Source: Pseudomonas izuensis (lineage in GTDB: Bacteria; Pseudomonadota; Gammaproteobacteria; Pseudomonadales; Pseudomonadaceae). Taken from it: a stretch of DNA of 64,000 bases. Position numbers and translations under genes: made by a program. Shown here piece after piece: positions 8,733 through 16,524 of this stretch. Positions within the stretch are counted from its first letter, which is position 1. Each line of letters starts with the position of its first letter. The notes under the pieces were generated by a model. The model had not been told where the DNA came from and made no database searches. It saw nothing but the letters and a program-made list of their open reading frames with translations. The DNA is taken from positions 1 to 64,000 of the forward strand of contig NZ_WTFT01000032.1 in NCBI RefSeq assembly GCF_009861505.1, written 5' to 3'.

Positions 8733-9650
8733 ATGAAACACAGCGGTTTCGCCGTCGCTCACGCCGGCATGTTGCTTTGGGCCTTGTTGATCGCTGCTTC
8801 GTTTGCTGCCGCGGCGCAGGTCAGTCAAGCCATCGACCCGGTTCTACTGACCGGCCTGCGCCTGCTGTTCTGTGCCCTGGTGTTTTTACCCCTTCTGCTG
8901 ATCAAGGGCGATAGCCCCATCACCGCCCGCGGACTGCTCGGCCATGGCGTACTCGGCTTGTTGCTGGCGGTGTATTTCGGTTCGCTGTTCGAGGCGCTGC
9001 GCTATACCTCGGCAGTCAACACCGGAACGCTGTTCACCCTGGTGCCACTGCTGACGCTGGCTTTCGAAGCCGTGTTGATTCCCGGCAGCAACCTGAAACA
9101 GCGGGTGATTCCGATGCTGATTGCCGCTGCCGGGGCTGTGTTGCTGGTGATGAAGGGGACCGGTCCGGGCGAACTGCCTTCGCTCTACGCGCTGTCGGTG
9201 TACGGCGCCGGTTGCCTGGCGATGGCGCTCTACTCGCCCCTCAGCCAGCGACTCAAAGCCAATAGTCTCAAAGGTCGCGGACCGGTGGGCATGACGTTTT
9301 GGAACATGCTGTTCGGGGCACTGTTTCTGCTGGGGCTCTGCGGGCTCAGTGGCGGCTGGCAGTCGGCGTCATTGCTGACGATGAGTGATCTTTACTGGCT
9401 GATGTACCTGGCGTTGTTCGCCACCCTGGCGACGTTCTGGCTGCTGCACCGGGCGATCGGCGTGATCGCTCCGTCCTCGGTGATTTCCTACATCTACCTG
9501 AGCACGCTGTTTATTACGATGTTTCACTGGTTCTGGTGGCGTCAGCCGCCACAGCCGCTGGAGGTGATGGGGGCAATGTTGGTCGGGGTCGGTATGCTGG
9601 CGCTGTTAATGTCCAGCCAAAATACGATGCCCGACACGGTTCAGAACTGA
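8733..9650 (+). CDS. EamA-type DMT family transporter
   Basis: A 305-residue membrane protein with about ten hydrophobic helices in two EamA repeats, typical of drug/metabolite exporters. The frame is open upstream within the MFS gene to 8436, but the ATG at 8733 falls right after the MFS stop and directly precedes the first helix, so it is chosen. The substrate cannot be inferred. The two transporters plus the LysR gene at 9748 look like a small uptake/efflux locus with its own regulator. Confidence 0.87.
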   Translation: MKHSGFAVAHAGMLLWALLIAASFAAAAQVSQAIDPVLLTGLRLLFCALVFLPLLLIKGDSPITARGLLGHGVLGLLLAVYFGSLFEALRYTSAVNTGTLFTLVPLLTLAFEAVLIPGSNLKQRVIPMLIAAAGAVLLVMKGTGPGELPSLYALSVYGAGCLAMALYSPLSQRLKANSLKGRGPVGMTFWNMLFGALFLLGLCGLSGGWQSASLLTMSDLYWLMYLALFATLATFWLLHRAIGVIAPSSVISYIYLSTLFITMFHWFWWRQPPQPLEVMGAMLVGVGMLALLMSSQNTMPDTVQN

Positions 9651-9747
9651 AATCTGACAGGCCGTTTTCCTCGCTCCGTCATTCCGCTAGGATCAGTCGC
9701 ACAAGATTGCGCACGCTCAGCGCAACGAGCTCTTCGAGACGGAATGG

Positions 9748-10677
9748 ATGCTGAACAGTAACGTGTTAAGAAAACTGGATATGCAGGACCTCATGGTGTT
9801 CGTCGCCGTGTATGAGCAAAACAGCGTCACCGGGGTTTCCGAGGCGCTGTGCGTCAGCCAGTCCACCGTGAGTTATTGCCTGAAAAAACTGCGCAGCAGC
9901 TTCGAAGACGAGCTGTTCATCAACACTCGCACGGGCATGCGACCCACTTACAAAGCCGGCAGCATGTACCCCCACGTACTGACGATCCTCGAAAACATCA
10001 ACCTGTGCCACGCCGTGGCGCCCGCGTTCGATCCGGCCTTGCAACCGGCGACCTTCAACATTTGTGCACCGGAATACTTCGAGCAGTTGGTCCTGCCGCG
10101 CCTGTTGAGAAACTTCGCATTCGCCGGACTTCCAGTAATGGTCAATGTGCAAAAGCTCGAAACCGACATCCCGGCCGACGCACTACGCGATGGCAGTCTC
10201 GATCTGGTGATTGGATTCGGTCCGAACTTTCATCGCAGCCATGGCGACTTCAACGTACGGACCTTGCTGGAAGATGATCTGATTTGCGTCTTCGATCAGC
10301 GCGCCGCACCACTGGAAAAGCGCCTGAGCCTGCAAACCTTCGTTGAACGCCGGCATGTATTCCCGACACCCTGGACGTCCACCACCAACATGGTCGACGG
10401 CTGGCTGGCACAGCAGGCCCGGCAGCGGCTGATTATTGCGCGGGCCAACAGCTACAGCGCGGCACTGAAGATGATTGCCGGCACCGACTTCATCCTCACC
10501 CTGCCGCGGCGCATCCAGCGATTACTGGCCGACGAGGCCATCTTCGATCACCGTGAAGCGCCCTATGGCTTACCGGGCTTTACCCTCGATATGCAGTGGA
10601 GCCAAAGCGTCGATCAGGACAGTGCCAACACCTGGTTGCGAGAGCAAGTGATCAAGGCCTGCGCCGAACCGCTGTGA
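9748..10677 (+). CDS. LysR-type transcriptional regulator
   Basis: A 309-residue LysR regulator. The winged HTH covers about residues 12-70 (DLMVFVAVYEQNSVTGVSEALCVSQSTVSYCLKKLR in part), and the rest is a periplasmic-binding-like effector domain. The frame continues from the transporter pair (97-bp gap), so it probably responds to a metabolite handled by those transporters and may control them; this is inference. Effector unknown. Confidence 0.88.
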   Translation: MLNSNVLRKLDMQDLMVFVAVYEQNSVTGVSEALCVSQSTVSYCLKKLRSSFEDELFINTRTGMRPTYKAGSMYPHVLTILENINLCHAVAPAFDPALQPATFNICAPEYFEQLVLPRLLRNFAFAGLPVMVNVQKLETDIPADALRDGSLDLVIGFGPNFHRSHGDFNVRTLLEDDLICVFDQRAAPLEKRLSLQTFVERRHVFPTPWTSTTNMVDGWLAQQARQRLIIARANSYSAALKMIAGTDFILTLPRRIQRLLADEAIFDHREAPYGLPGFTLDMQWSQSVDQDSANTWLREQVIKACAEPL

Positions 10678-10685
10678 TCTGACAT

Positions 10686-11051
10686 TCATACGCCGATGGC
10701 GGTTTTGGTATACGACTCACGATCGATGTCGAGCAGCTCCACGCACAACTGGACCTCAACCCCCTCCGGCCACTCACACAGATCCTTCACCACCGCCAGC
10801 AGACTTTCGGACAGTTGCTGCTTGATCTGTGGCGAACGCCCGCTCAACAGCGCCAGCTTCACATGCACGAACGCCCGTTCTGCCAATGCCGTGCCGACCT
10901 TGAACGTCTCGACCTTGACCGCACGACTCTTGATGTCGAATTCGGCACCGAACTGACCTGAAGCCACCAGCGCATTGTTAAGCCGTATCAAGGCTACATC
11001 GGCATTCAGATCAGGCAGGTTGGCGGTGTATTCCAAGTGCAGGTGAGGCAT
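10686..11051 (-). CDS. 5-carboxymethyl-2-hydroxymuconate delta-isomerase-like protein
   Basis: A 121-residue member of the CHM isomerase (HpaF/HpcD) branch of the tautomerase superfamily. Pro2 after the initiator Met (MPHLHLEYT) is the expected catalytic base once Met is removed. The frame extends 11 codons further, but the ATG at 11051 has AGGAG 7 bases upstream and places Pro at the mature N-terminus, which decides the start. CHMI works in homoprotocatechuate breakdown, but no other hpa genes are nearby, so the true substrate is uncertain. It lies between two LysR genes. Confidence 0.85.
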   Translation of the reverse strand: MPHLHLEYTANLPDLNADVALIRLNNALVASGQFGAEFDIKSRAVKVETFKVGTALAERAFVHVKLALLSGRSPQIKQQLSESLLAVVKDLCEWPEGVEVQLCVELLDIDRESYTKTAIGV

Positions 11052-11108
11052 GACGTAACTCCTGAAGGTCGGTGGAAAGTTCACACATATAGCACGGCGT
11101 TGCCCTGC

Positions 11109-12035
11109 TCACTGGGACAGCGACAACAGATTTCGTTCCCCCATGAAGGCCTCAAGCCGTGAGCGTAGCCAGCGCTCGGCGGGGTCACTGTCGACATGAC
11201 TGAGCCACACCATGGACAGCTCGAGGGTCGGTGTCTTGAACGGAAATGGCTCCTTGAACAACTGCCCCGTGGCTGCCATCGCCTCGGCGGTGTAATCCGG
11301 CAGGCTGGCAATCAGATCCGTACCGGCCAGCAACGCCGGCAATGAACTGTACTGTGGCACCGAAAGCACTACCTGACGCGAACGGCCGAGCTGCGCCAGC
11401 CACTCATCGGCGAACCCGCTGACGTTGGCGATGTGGGAAACCAGCACATGTGGGCGCGAGCAATACTCATCGACGGTCAGCGGCGTATCGGACGCATCGG
11501 CACGCAATACGGCGGGGTGGATGTGTCGCAGCAATTTGCGCTTGGCGTTGGCTGGCAAGCCGCGAGTCTGGGTGACACCGACCGTTATATCGCCGGACGC
11601 CAGGAGGTCGGAAACCCGCCAATGATCGACATTCTGCACCACGAAGACCACCTTCGGCGCTTCCTGACGCAACGCACGTAGCAGCGGCGGCAACAGACCG
11701 AATTCGACATCGTCCGACATGCCGATTCGAAAGGTCATGGTGCTGCTGCTCGGGTCGAAATCATGGGTCAGGCTCAACGCCACGGACAACGAATCCAGCG
11801 CTGGCGACAAGTGCCGAAAAATCTCCTCGGCCCGCGCCGTCGGCTCCATGCGATGGCCGACGCGGATGAACAGCGGATCATTGAACATCGTACGCAAGCG
11901 GTTGAGCGCCGAACTGATGGTGGGTTGACCGAGAAACAACTTCTTCGCCACTTTGGTGACATTGCGCTCCAGCATCAGCGCTTCAAACACCACCATCAGG
12001 TTGATGTCGGCCTTGCGTAGTTCGTTGCGATTCAT
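11109..12035 (-). CDS. LysR-type transcriptional regulator
   Basis: A 308-residue LysR regulator with an N-terminal HTH (DINLMVVFEALMLERNVTKVAKKLFLGQPTISSALNRLR region) and a C-terminal effector-binding domain. The frame can start at GTG 12044, but ATG 12035 gives the usual MNRNELRK start; the choice is not certain. It precedes the CHMI-like gene on the same strand, separated by 57 bp, and could regulate it. Effector unknown. Confidence 0.86.
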   Translation of the reverse strand: MNRNELRKADINLMVVFEALMLERNVTKVAKKLFLGQPTISSALNRLRTMFNDPLFIRVGHRMEPTARAEEIFRHLSPALDSLSVALSLTHDFDPSSSTMTFRIGMSDDVEFGLLPPLLRALRQEAPKVVFVVQNVDHWRVSDLLASGDITVGVTQTRGLPANAKRKLLRHIHPAVLRADASDTPLTVDEYCSRPHVLVSHIANVSGFADEWLAQLGRSRQVVLSVPQYSSLPALLAGTDLIASLPDYTAEAMAATGQLFKEPFPFKTPTLELSMVWLSHVDSDPAERWLRSRLEAFMGERNLLSLSQ

Positions 12036-12268
12036 CCTTTGCACCCACGCGCATTAACTGTCGACAGTGTAGGGAGATGCCGCAATCGGCGTCTATGCGG
12101 CGGAACAAATAGCCTCAGGCATTTACGTTTAATGCGAATGCGTTCACGCGCCTCGCCCTACAGGCTTTTCCTGATTTCCTTGCACACCTGGCGGGACGCC
12201 CGTGCGCCCCTAAGCTCAGGAGGCCCAGGGCAACCGCTCTTGGCTTAGCGAACTCAAGGAGCTACTCA

Positions 12269-12475
12269 ATGGCTAGAGATAAAGCGAAAGACGACAAACA
12301 CTTCAACTGCACCCAACCTCACGAAGCCGACTACGTCGCCGGCCTTTACCCTCATGCAAAGGAAGAGGTAAAAACCTTCCTGGCCTCGGCCTGCAAGGAC
12401 AAATCCCTGCACAATTCCACCCACAAGGACGTCTACGACTTGATCAAGAGAAAACTGGGCCACTCGCAACCGTAA
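12269..12475 (+). CDS. Small conserved hypothetical protein (68 aa)
   Basis: A 68-residue polar protein, MARDKAKDDKHFNCTQPHEAD..., with two cysteines and no membrane segment. AAGGAG 8 bases before the ATG is a strong ribosome site and the codon use fits the host, so I regard it as real. Function unknown. It stands alone between the LysR gene and the YegP-like gene. Confidence 0.72.
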   Translation: MARDKAKDDKHFNCTQPHEADYVAGLYPHAKEEVKTFLASACKDKSLHNSTHKDVYDLIKRKLGHSQP

Positions 12476-12529
12476 TACCGCCCGGTTTAAACGAAGCTGC
12501 TCTGAGTGAGCAGCTTCACCGCCTGAAAC

Positions 12530-12721
12530 CTATATCTCCTTGATCGGGGTCTGGTCGCAAGTACCCTTGATCAAGCTGATGGCATGCACGCAGTCAGACT
12601 TATTGACGTAAGCCTCCCCACTGGCAATCGTTTCATGATTGCCCGCCCGTAAACGCCACCGCCATTGGCCCTTTCCATGCTGAACGGTGCCACGGGTTTG
12701 CCTGTAAATCTCAAAATACAT
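12530..12721 (-). CDS. YegP-like (DUF1508) small protein
   Basis: A 63-residue protein matching one DUF1508/YegP module: an aromatic start (MYFEIYRQ), the central QWRWRLRAGNHETIASGEAY strand pair, and the C-terminal CVHAISLIK helix. The role of the family is not defined. AAGGAG 8 bases upstream of ATG 12721 supports the start. This is the last chromosomal gene before the island. Confidence 0.82.
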   Translation of the reverse strand: MYFEIYRQTRGTVQHGKGQWRWRLRAGNHETIASGEAYVNKSDCVHAISLIKGTCDQTPIKEI

Positions 12722-12987
12722 TGCTCGCTCCTTGCGATTGCTGATGACGACAGATCAGTGATCTGTGGGAGCCAGAGTAGATGGGGATTTTTATAGGTGG
12801 ACTGATTGAGTGTCAGGGAATATTTCGTGAGGAAAAGCCTCGAATCACAGGGCGAACAATGGATTCGGGGGGCAGTAAATTGAACGACAGGGATGAGTCA
12901 CTATTCCCTTAGATAGGCATATTTTTCTTACACAGGATTACTGCTTGATCCGACACTCGATTTTTCAAACAGAAAAGCCGGACAAAC

Positions 12988-13025
12988 AAAAAAGCCCCGT
13001 AGCTTTTCAGCTACGGGGCTTTTTC
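12988..13025. terminator. Bidirectional hairpin terminator, left chromosomal side of the att site
   Basis: AGCCCCGTAGC and GCTACGGGGCT form an 11-bp stem around TTTTCA, flanked by AAAAA and TTTTT. On the minus strand this would be the original terminator of tRNA-Ser before the island inserted. A similar hairpin now serves the tRNA at 23251-23285. Confidence 0.85.
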
Positions 13026-13027
13026 TA

Positions 13028-13048
13028 TGTATGGCGGAGAGATAGGGA
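13028..13048. repeat. attL, left copy of the 21-bp integration core
   Basis: This 21-base stretch, beginning TGTATGGCGG and ending ATAGGGA, is identical to 23289-23309, the 3' end of tRNA-Ser (including its CCA complement) and two bases beyond. The match stops abruptly (CTCTCAG here, TTCGAAC at the tRNA), as expected of a duplicated attachment core. Confidence 0.92.
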
Positions 13049-13109
13049 CTCTCAGATTTACCATTCAAAACCCAATAAACTCAGCACCTACGGCATATAA
13101 ACGATCTTT

Positions 13110-13133
13110 TGGGTAGAATTTATGGGTAGAATC
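13110..13133. repeat. Paired TGGGTAGAA repeats near the left end (putative integrase arm sites)
   Basis: GGGTAGAA occurs at 13111 and 13124, 13 bases apart. The same pair with the same 13-base spacing occurs near the right end at 23220 and 23233. Location inside both ends of the element and equal spacing suggest arm-type integrase binding sites; this is inference. Confidence 0.65.
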
Positions 13134-13163
13134 AGCATTTCCTCCAATGATCGGAACACTCCC

Positions 13164-14690
13164 ATGGCAGACAATCTGGTGCAACGCGGCGGGACTTGGC
13201 ATGTGCGTTTCGATATCCCAAAAGACGTACAAACAGCGTTTGGAAATCGGAAGATCCTCAGCCAGAGCCTTGGCACAGGTAGCCGGACCGAAGCCATGCG
13301 TCTTCGTTTGTCTGTCCTATCTTTGTGGAAAACTCAGGTGGAGGAAATCCGCAGCCAGAAACTCGCCAATGGTGATAAATGGCGCGAATCATTAGCCCAG
13401 GCTGCTGGCGACTCTAGACGCACTCTAACAAGGAAGGTGAATGATGCCTTGGACGGTATCCAGCCTCTGCAACAAAGAGGACCTGAGTACATGTCAAGCT
13501 TGCTTAAAGCCTTGGAACCGTCATTTGCAGTAAGCATGGCAGAGTATATAGACGCAGGAATCGAACCGGAGGCGGCAGCAGGCATCATTGAGCTTTTGAA
13601 AAAGGAACTCACCACTAGCGGTATGGAAAGTATCGGGTATCACAAACAGGTACATGACGCTTTGAGAGATGTACGGCTAAGGTACGCTATTGAAGATCAC
13701 CACCTGTCCGCATCAGAAGCGAGCGAGGCGCAGGTGATCCTAACCGACCCGGCAGCGTTCAAGCCCAAGAGCCCCATCAGCAAACACATGCTAGACGCAT
13801 GGAAAGCCCACCTTGAGCATCAGCTGGACTCTGAAAAATCCAGAGACGCCCATATAAGCCGTATCCAACGCCTATCGGAATATATGACGTCAGAAGGTAA
13901 GCAACTCTCCTTCGACACTGTGCATGACTTCCTAGAATCAGTATCAAGCGCTCGGAAAACACGTCAGCAGTACCTCTGGAGTGGACGTGAATTTTGGCAG
14001 TGGGCCTGTAAGTATCACTCAGCCTTCCGTGACCAGTTCGCTAAGGTCAATTCGCCTTTTGAGGGGCACAGCCTTCCCAAAGTGGGCAAAGCTTCAGGTG
14101 AGAGCTACGTTCCATTCACCGCTACTGAGGTTGAACATCTACACGCCAAAGCAATGGAGCGCGGAGATATCCCTTTAGCCAATCTGATCGTGTTCGGAGC
14201 ATTTACTGGGTGCAGGCTTGAGGAGATGGGCAGACTCAAACCGGAAGACACAATACTCAAGGGCGGCAAGCCAGTCGGATTCAAGATCAACGAAGCGAAA
14301 ACATCGGCTGGCGTAAGGCAAGTGCCTATACACCCCGGCCTCCTTCCCTTGTACAACCATCTATGTAGCCAGGCTGAGGCCAACGACGGTTTTCTATTTC
14401 CGGGGGGTAACAACAAATACGGAAACAGACTTGATGCGTTGTCCAAAAGGTTTGGACGGTTGAAGAAGGACTACTACAGCCATTTGCATACGTTTCATAG
14501 CATCCGAAAAACGGTAGTCACAGAGTTGCATCAACGAGGAGTAACAATGGAGATTTTACCGTTTATCGTTGGGCATGAATCTAAAGCATTCACGCTAGAC
14601 GTGTACAGTTCCGGCCCTAGCTTCAAACAAAAGCAAGCTGCCATAGGAAAACTAAAATTCTCTTTCGCCGGGATTCTCTGCGTCCAGTAA
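13164..14690 (+). CDS. int: Tyrosine recombinase (site-specific integrase) of the island
   Basis: A 508-residue phage-type integrase. The catalytic set is visible: Arg351 in TGCRLEEM, His445 and Arg448 in HSIRKT, His471 in VGHES, and the nucleophile Tyr481 in DVYSSG. The N-terminal part holds a DUF6538-like start (NLVQRGGTWHVRFDIP) and a SAM-like core-binding domain. It should carry out integration and excision at the 3' end of tRNA-Ser. The frame opens at ATG 13122, but that codon lies within the repeat pair; ATG 13164 with GGAAC upstream and a family-like MADNLVQRG start is preferred. It lies about 120 bp from attL, the usual place. Confidence 0.93.
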   Translation: MADNLVQRGGTWHVRFDIPKDVQTAFGNRKILSQSLGTGSRTEAMRLRLSVLSLWKTQVEEIRSQKLANGDKWRESLAQAAGDSRRTLTRKVNDALDGIQPLQQRGPEYMSSLLKALEPSFAVSMAEYIDAGIEPEAAAGIIELLKKELTTSGMESIGYHKQVHDALRDVRLRYAIEDHHLSASEASEAQVILTDPAAFKPKSPISKHMLDAWKAHLEHQLDSEKSRDAHISRIQRLSEYMTSEGKQLSFDTVHDFLESVSSARKTRQQYLWSGREFWQWACKYHSAFRDQFAKVNSPFEGHSLPKVGKASGESYVPFTATEVEHLHAKAMERGDIPLANLIVFGAFTGCRLEEMGRLKPEDTILKGGKPVGFKINEAKTSAGVRQVPIHPGLLPLYNHLCSQAEANDGFLFPGGNNKYGNRLDALSKRFGRLKKDYYSHLHTFHSIRKTVVTELHQRGVTMEILPFIVGHESKAFTLDVYSSGPSFKQKQAAIGKLKFSFAGILCVQ

Positions 14691-15489
14691 GCGATGCGGT
14701 GACTCAGAAACGCCCAAATATTCGAATATTAAGGGACTTTATTAGGGCTGGAGACGCTTCAGGCCAAAATCCGTCTCAGCGCTTTGCTTTAAAATTAACG
14801 TCGTTTTATAGGTTAGTTCTTTCACTAAAACTTTATTTCATCCTTTGTATTCCCAATACCCGTTTATTACTGTAAAATTGATACCCTCTTGTAAAAAACA
14901 AGATCGGATTGTCCTTAATCGGTTAAATGGTCGGCTAGTGTGGTGGATTTGTGTCTTCCCGCATGAACTGGCAGCAACAATCTTAAATAGCGACCTACTG
15001 TGAGTGATGGGACAGGTCGATGGGTGAGCTTAAAGTCAGCACCCCCCAGCAGCTCTGTTAAAGCTGTGTGAATGCTATCTGACTAGATTGGGCGTTATCA
15101 GTGTCCCAGTTCCGAAGGCGGCTACCCCTACCCGTGGTAGACCGTACTGAATCTGATGTTTGGATTCGATCTACCTCGCTCCCAATTTTGATGGCATCTA
15201 TTGCTTTTACGGGTATGGAGCAGGAAGTACTTCAGGTTAAAGGCTCGTACCCAGTCTTAGGCAGAGCGCTTGCTTTGTATGGCTACGGGTAAGGGTAGCT
15301 TTTTACCGAAGTTCTCCTGCAACCCATTTTGATTTAGTAAGCGCTATAGATAATTAATACAATTCAACCTGTATAACATCTAGCAAACATTAATAATCCA
15401 TACAAACTGATAATAAGTAGTAAATTGTTACATGTATATAACTAAATAGTCTTAATTATTTTTGTGAACTATTGCAATTTCAAAATTAA

Positions 15490-15698
15490 TTCTGTAACAT
15501 GTTCCTTATAAAGAAAGAACTAACAGCAAAGCTTATCTCCAGCTCTACCCTCTCTCGCATACTCTCTCTGTTCCAAAATGAATTGCTATAACCGGAATCT
15601 TCCACTATATGTGTCTGTATTGGCAATTCGAGAAGCCCGAGTCTTACCTCCTCGGCAACTAAAGACTGAATAGCTTTTACTATTCGGTCTTTTTTATT
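15490..15698 (+). ncRNA. Candidate leader or small RNA ending at an intrinsic terminator
   Basis: A strong terminator at 15661-15698 on the plus strand has no coding gene before it. Between the AT-rich block near 15430 and the terminator there is another hairpin (CCGAG/CTCGG near 15638-15658). A transcript ending here would be a small RNA or an attenuated leader of the replication operon. Promoter and 5' end are not determined. Confidence 0.3.
15661..15698 (+). terminator. Intrinsic terminator in front of the replication operon
   Basis: AAGACTGAATAG and CTATTCGGTCTT pair over 12 bases (one G-T) around CTTTTA, followed by TTTTTATT. The T-run is on the plus strand only. Confidence 0.75.
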
Positions 15699-15705
15699 AA
15701 GACCA

Positions 15706-15750
15706 ACCCACAATTTAAGGTTTTCATTTCGCCTTGTTGTGGGTTTTTTT
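15706..15750 (+). terminator. Second intrinsic terminator, tandem to the first
   Basis: AACCCACAA and TTGTGGGTT form a 9-bp stem with a loop of about 21 bases, followed by TTTTTTG. Two terminators in a row just before a gene start suggest regulated read-through. Confidence 0.65.
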
Positions 15751-15810
15751 GTGCATTCAATTCTTTAATCTTGAATATTCCAAATCAATACGGAGGGCAT
15801 CTTAACGCCT

Positions 15811-16053
15811 ATGAAACTTTTAAAACTATGTAAGTGGTGCAACACCGAGATGGTCACCACACGAAGCTCCAAAGTCCTTTGCTCTCAAAAATGCCATAAC
15901 TCTTTTCATTACTGGAGACATAAGAATTACCCAGGTGAAGGGCCAGCCGTAGCGTTCAAATTTATAGATGACTGCCTTGCCAAAAGCGAACACCCAAATT
16001 CCAATCATCCTATCAACGTAGAGAAGGAACTAAAAACAATGCCTGACGATTAA
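15811..16053 (+). CDS. Small cysteine-rich zinc-finger-like protein of the island
   Basis: An 80-residue protein with CKWC near residues 7-10 and CSQKC near 23-27 followed by HNSFHYWRHK, a compact Cys4-type zinc-ribbon layout. It probably binds zinc and perhaps nucleic acid; the function is not known. GGAGG lies 14 bases before the ATG, a rather long spacing. It is the first of a run of four plus-strand genes ending with the helicase. Confidence 0.65.
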   Translation: MKLLKLCKWCNTEMVTTRSSKVLCSQKCHNSFHYWRHKNYPGEGPAVAFKFIDDCLAKSEHPNSNHPINVEKELKTMPDD

Positions 16054-16126
16054 CAACCAAAGCTGTAGCTACACAAACAATAACCAAGCGCCATAAACAA
16101 AATAAGGCAAACAAAAAGGAACACCA

Positions 16127-16336
16127 ATGAACCAATGTATTGTCTGTAATAAAGAGTTTACTCCCACTAACGCAAACCACCGGGCTTGTGGAAACCCATG
16201 CGTCGTAAAAGTTTACTCCTCACGCAAGAAGGTGCGACTACAAATCAATGCAGCGCTGAAGCTTCTGAAGACTCCAGATGACATCAAGGACTTCGACAAG
16301 TCACTACAAGACGTGCTGGAAGGAGTGTTGCAATGA
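16127..16336 (+). CDS. Small cysteine-rich protein of the island (zinc-finger-like)
   Basis: A 69-residue protein beginning MNQCIVCNKEFTPTNANHRACGNPCVVK, with CxxC at residues 4-7 and a second CGNPC pair, a zinc-ribbon pattern like that of the preceding gene though the rest differs. AAAGGA lies 6-7 bases before ATG. Its stop overlaps the next start by 4 bases. A regulatory or replication accessory role is possible but not shown. Confidence 0.68.
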   Translation: MNQCIVCNKEFTPTNANHRACGNPCVVKVYSSRKKVRLQINAALKLLKTPDDIKDFDKSLQDVLEGVLQ

Positions 16337-16524
16337 GGACCAACCTTAACCAACGCTCTAGCTCTGAGTTACTTGAAATTATGCAGCACTATGGCTACAC
16401 ATCAACCAATCACACACTAAACATAATTATTTCGACATTATACGAGTCACTATTTAATCCATCCCATAAAAACCCATCAGATGAGGTAAACACCAATGAC
16501 AAACGCAGCACCAGCAATCAATAA
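16333..16524 (+). CDS. Hypothetical protein of the island (63 aa)
   Basis: A 63-residue protein with no recognisable domain. It is translationally coupled to the gene before it (ATGA overlap) and overlaps the helicase start by 29 bases, so it is very likely translated as part of the same operon. I do not recognise it. Confidence 0.55.
   Translation: MRTNLNQRSSSELLEIMQHYGYTSTNHTLNIIISTLYESLFNPSHKNPSDEVNTNDKRSTSNQ

Larger units (their letters stand above)
12722..13163. other. Junction of chromosome and island, no gene
   Basis: The 442 bases hold only non-coding features: the terminator at 12993-13025, the left att copy at 13028-13048, and the paired repeats at 13110-13132 just ahead of the integrase. 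I see no gene here. Confidence 0.8.
14691..15810. other. AT-rich non-coding region of the island
   Basis: About 1.1 kb without a convincing gene. It contains a perfect 14-bp palindrome AATATTCGAATATT at 14717-14730, a small hairpin CTTGT-AAAAA-ACAAG near 14890, one partial iteron (GGTAGACCG at 15136), very AT-rich sequence at 15340-15490, and two consecutive plus-strand terminators at 15661-15750. Small frames at 15101-15292 and 15486-15713 (minus) start at GTG/TTG without ribosome sites and are not called. The layout suggests a regulatory or leader region for the operon that starts at 15811. Confidence 0.6.

Noticed and set aside
13110..13133. Considered the GGGTAGAA pairs as a short CRISPR or iteron array
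   Set aside because: Only two copies per end; position and spacing fit integrase sites better.
13122..13163. Upstream start for the integrase
   Set aside because: The ATG lies in the repeat pair and lacks a ribosome site; ATG 13164 fits better.
15101..15292. 63-aa plus-strand frame in the island
   Set aside because: GTG start without ribosome site, no recognisable content, in a region with regulatory features.
15486..15713. 75-aa minus-strand frame in the island
   Set aside because: It starts at TTG with no ribosome site and covers a clear plus-strand terminator; no family match.
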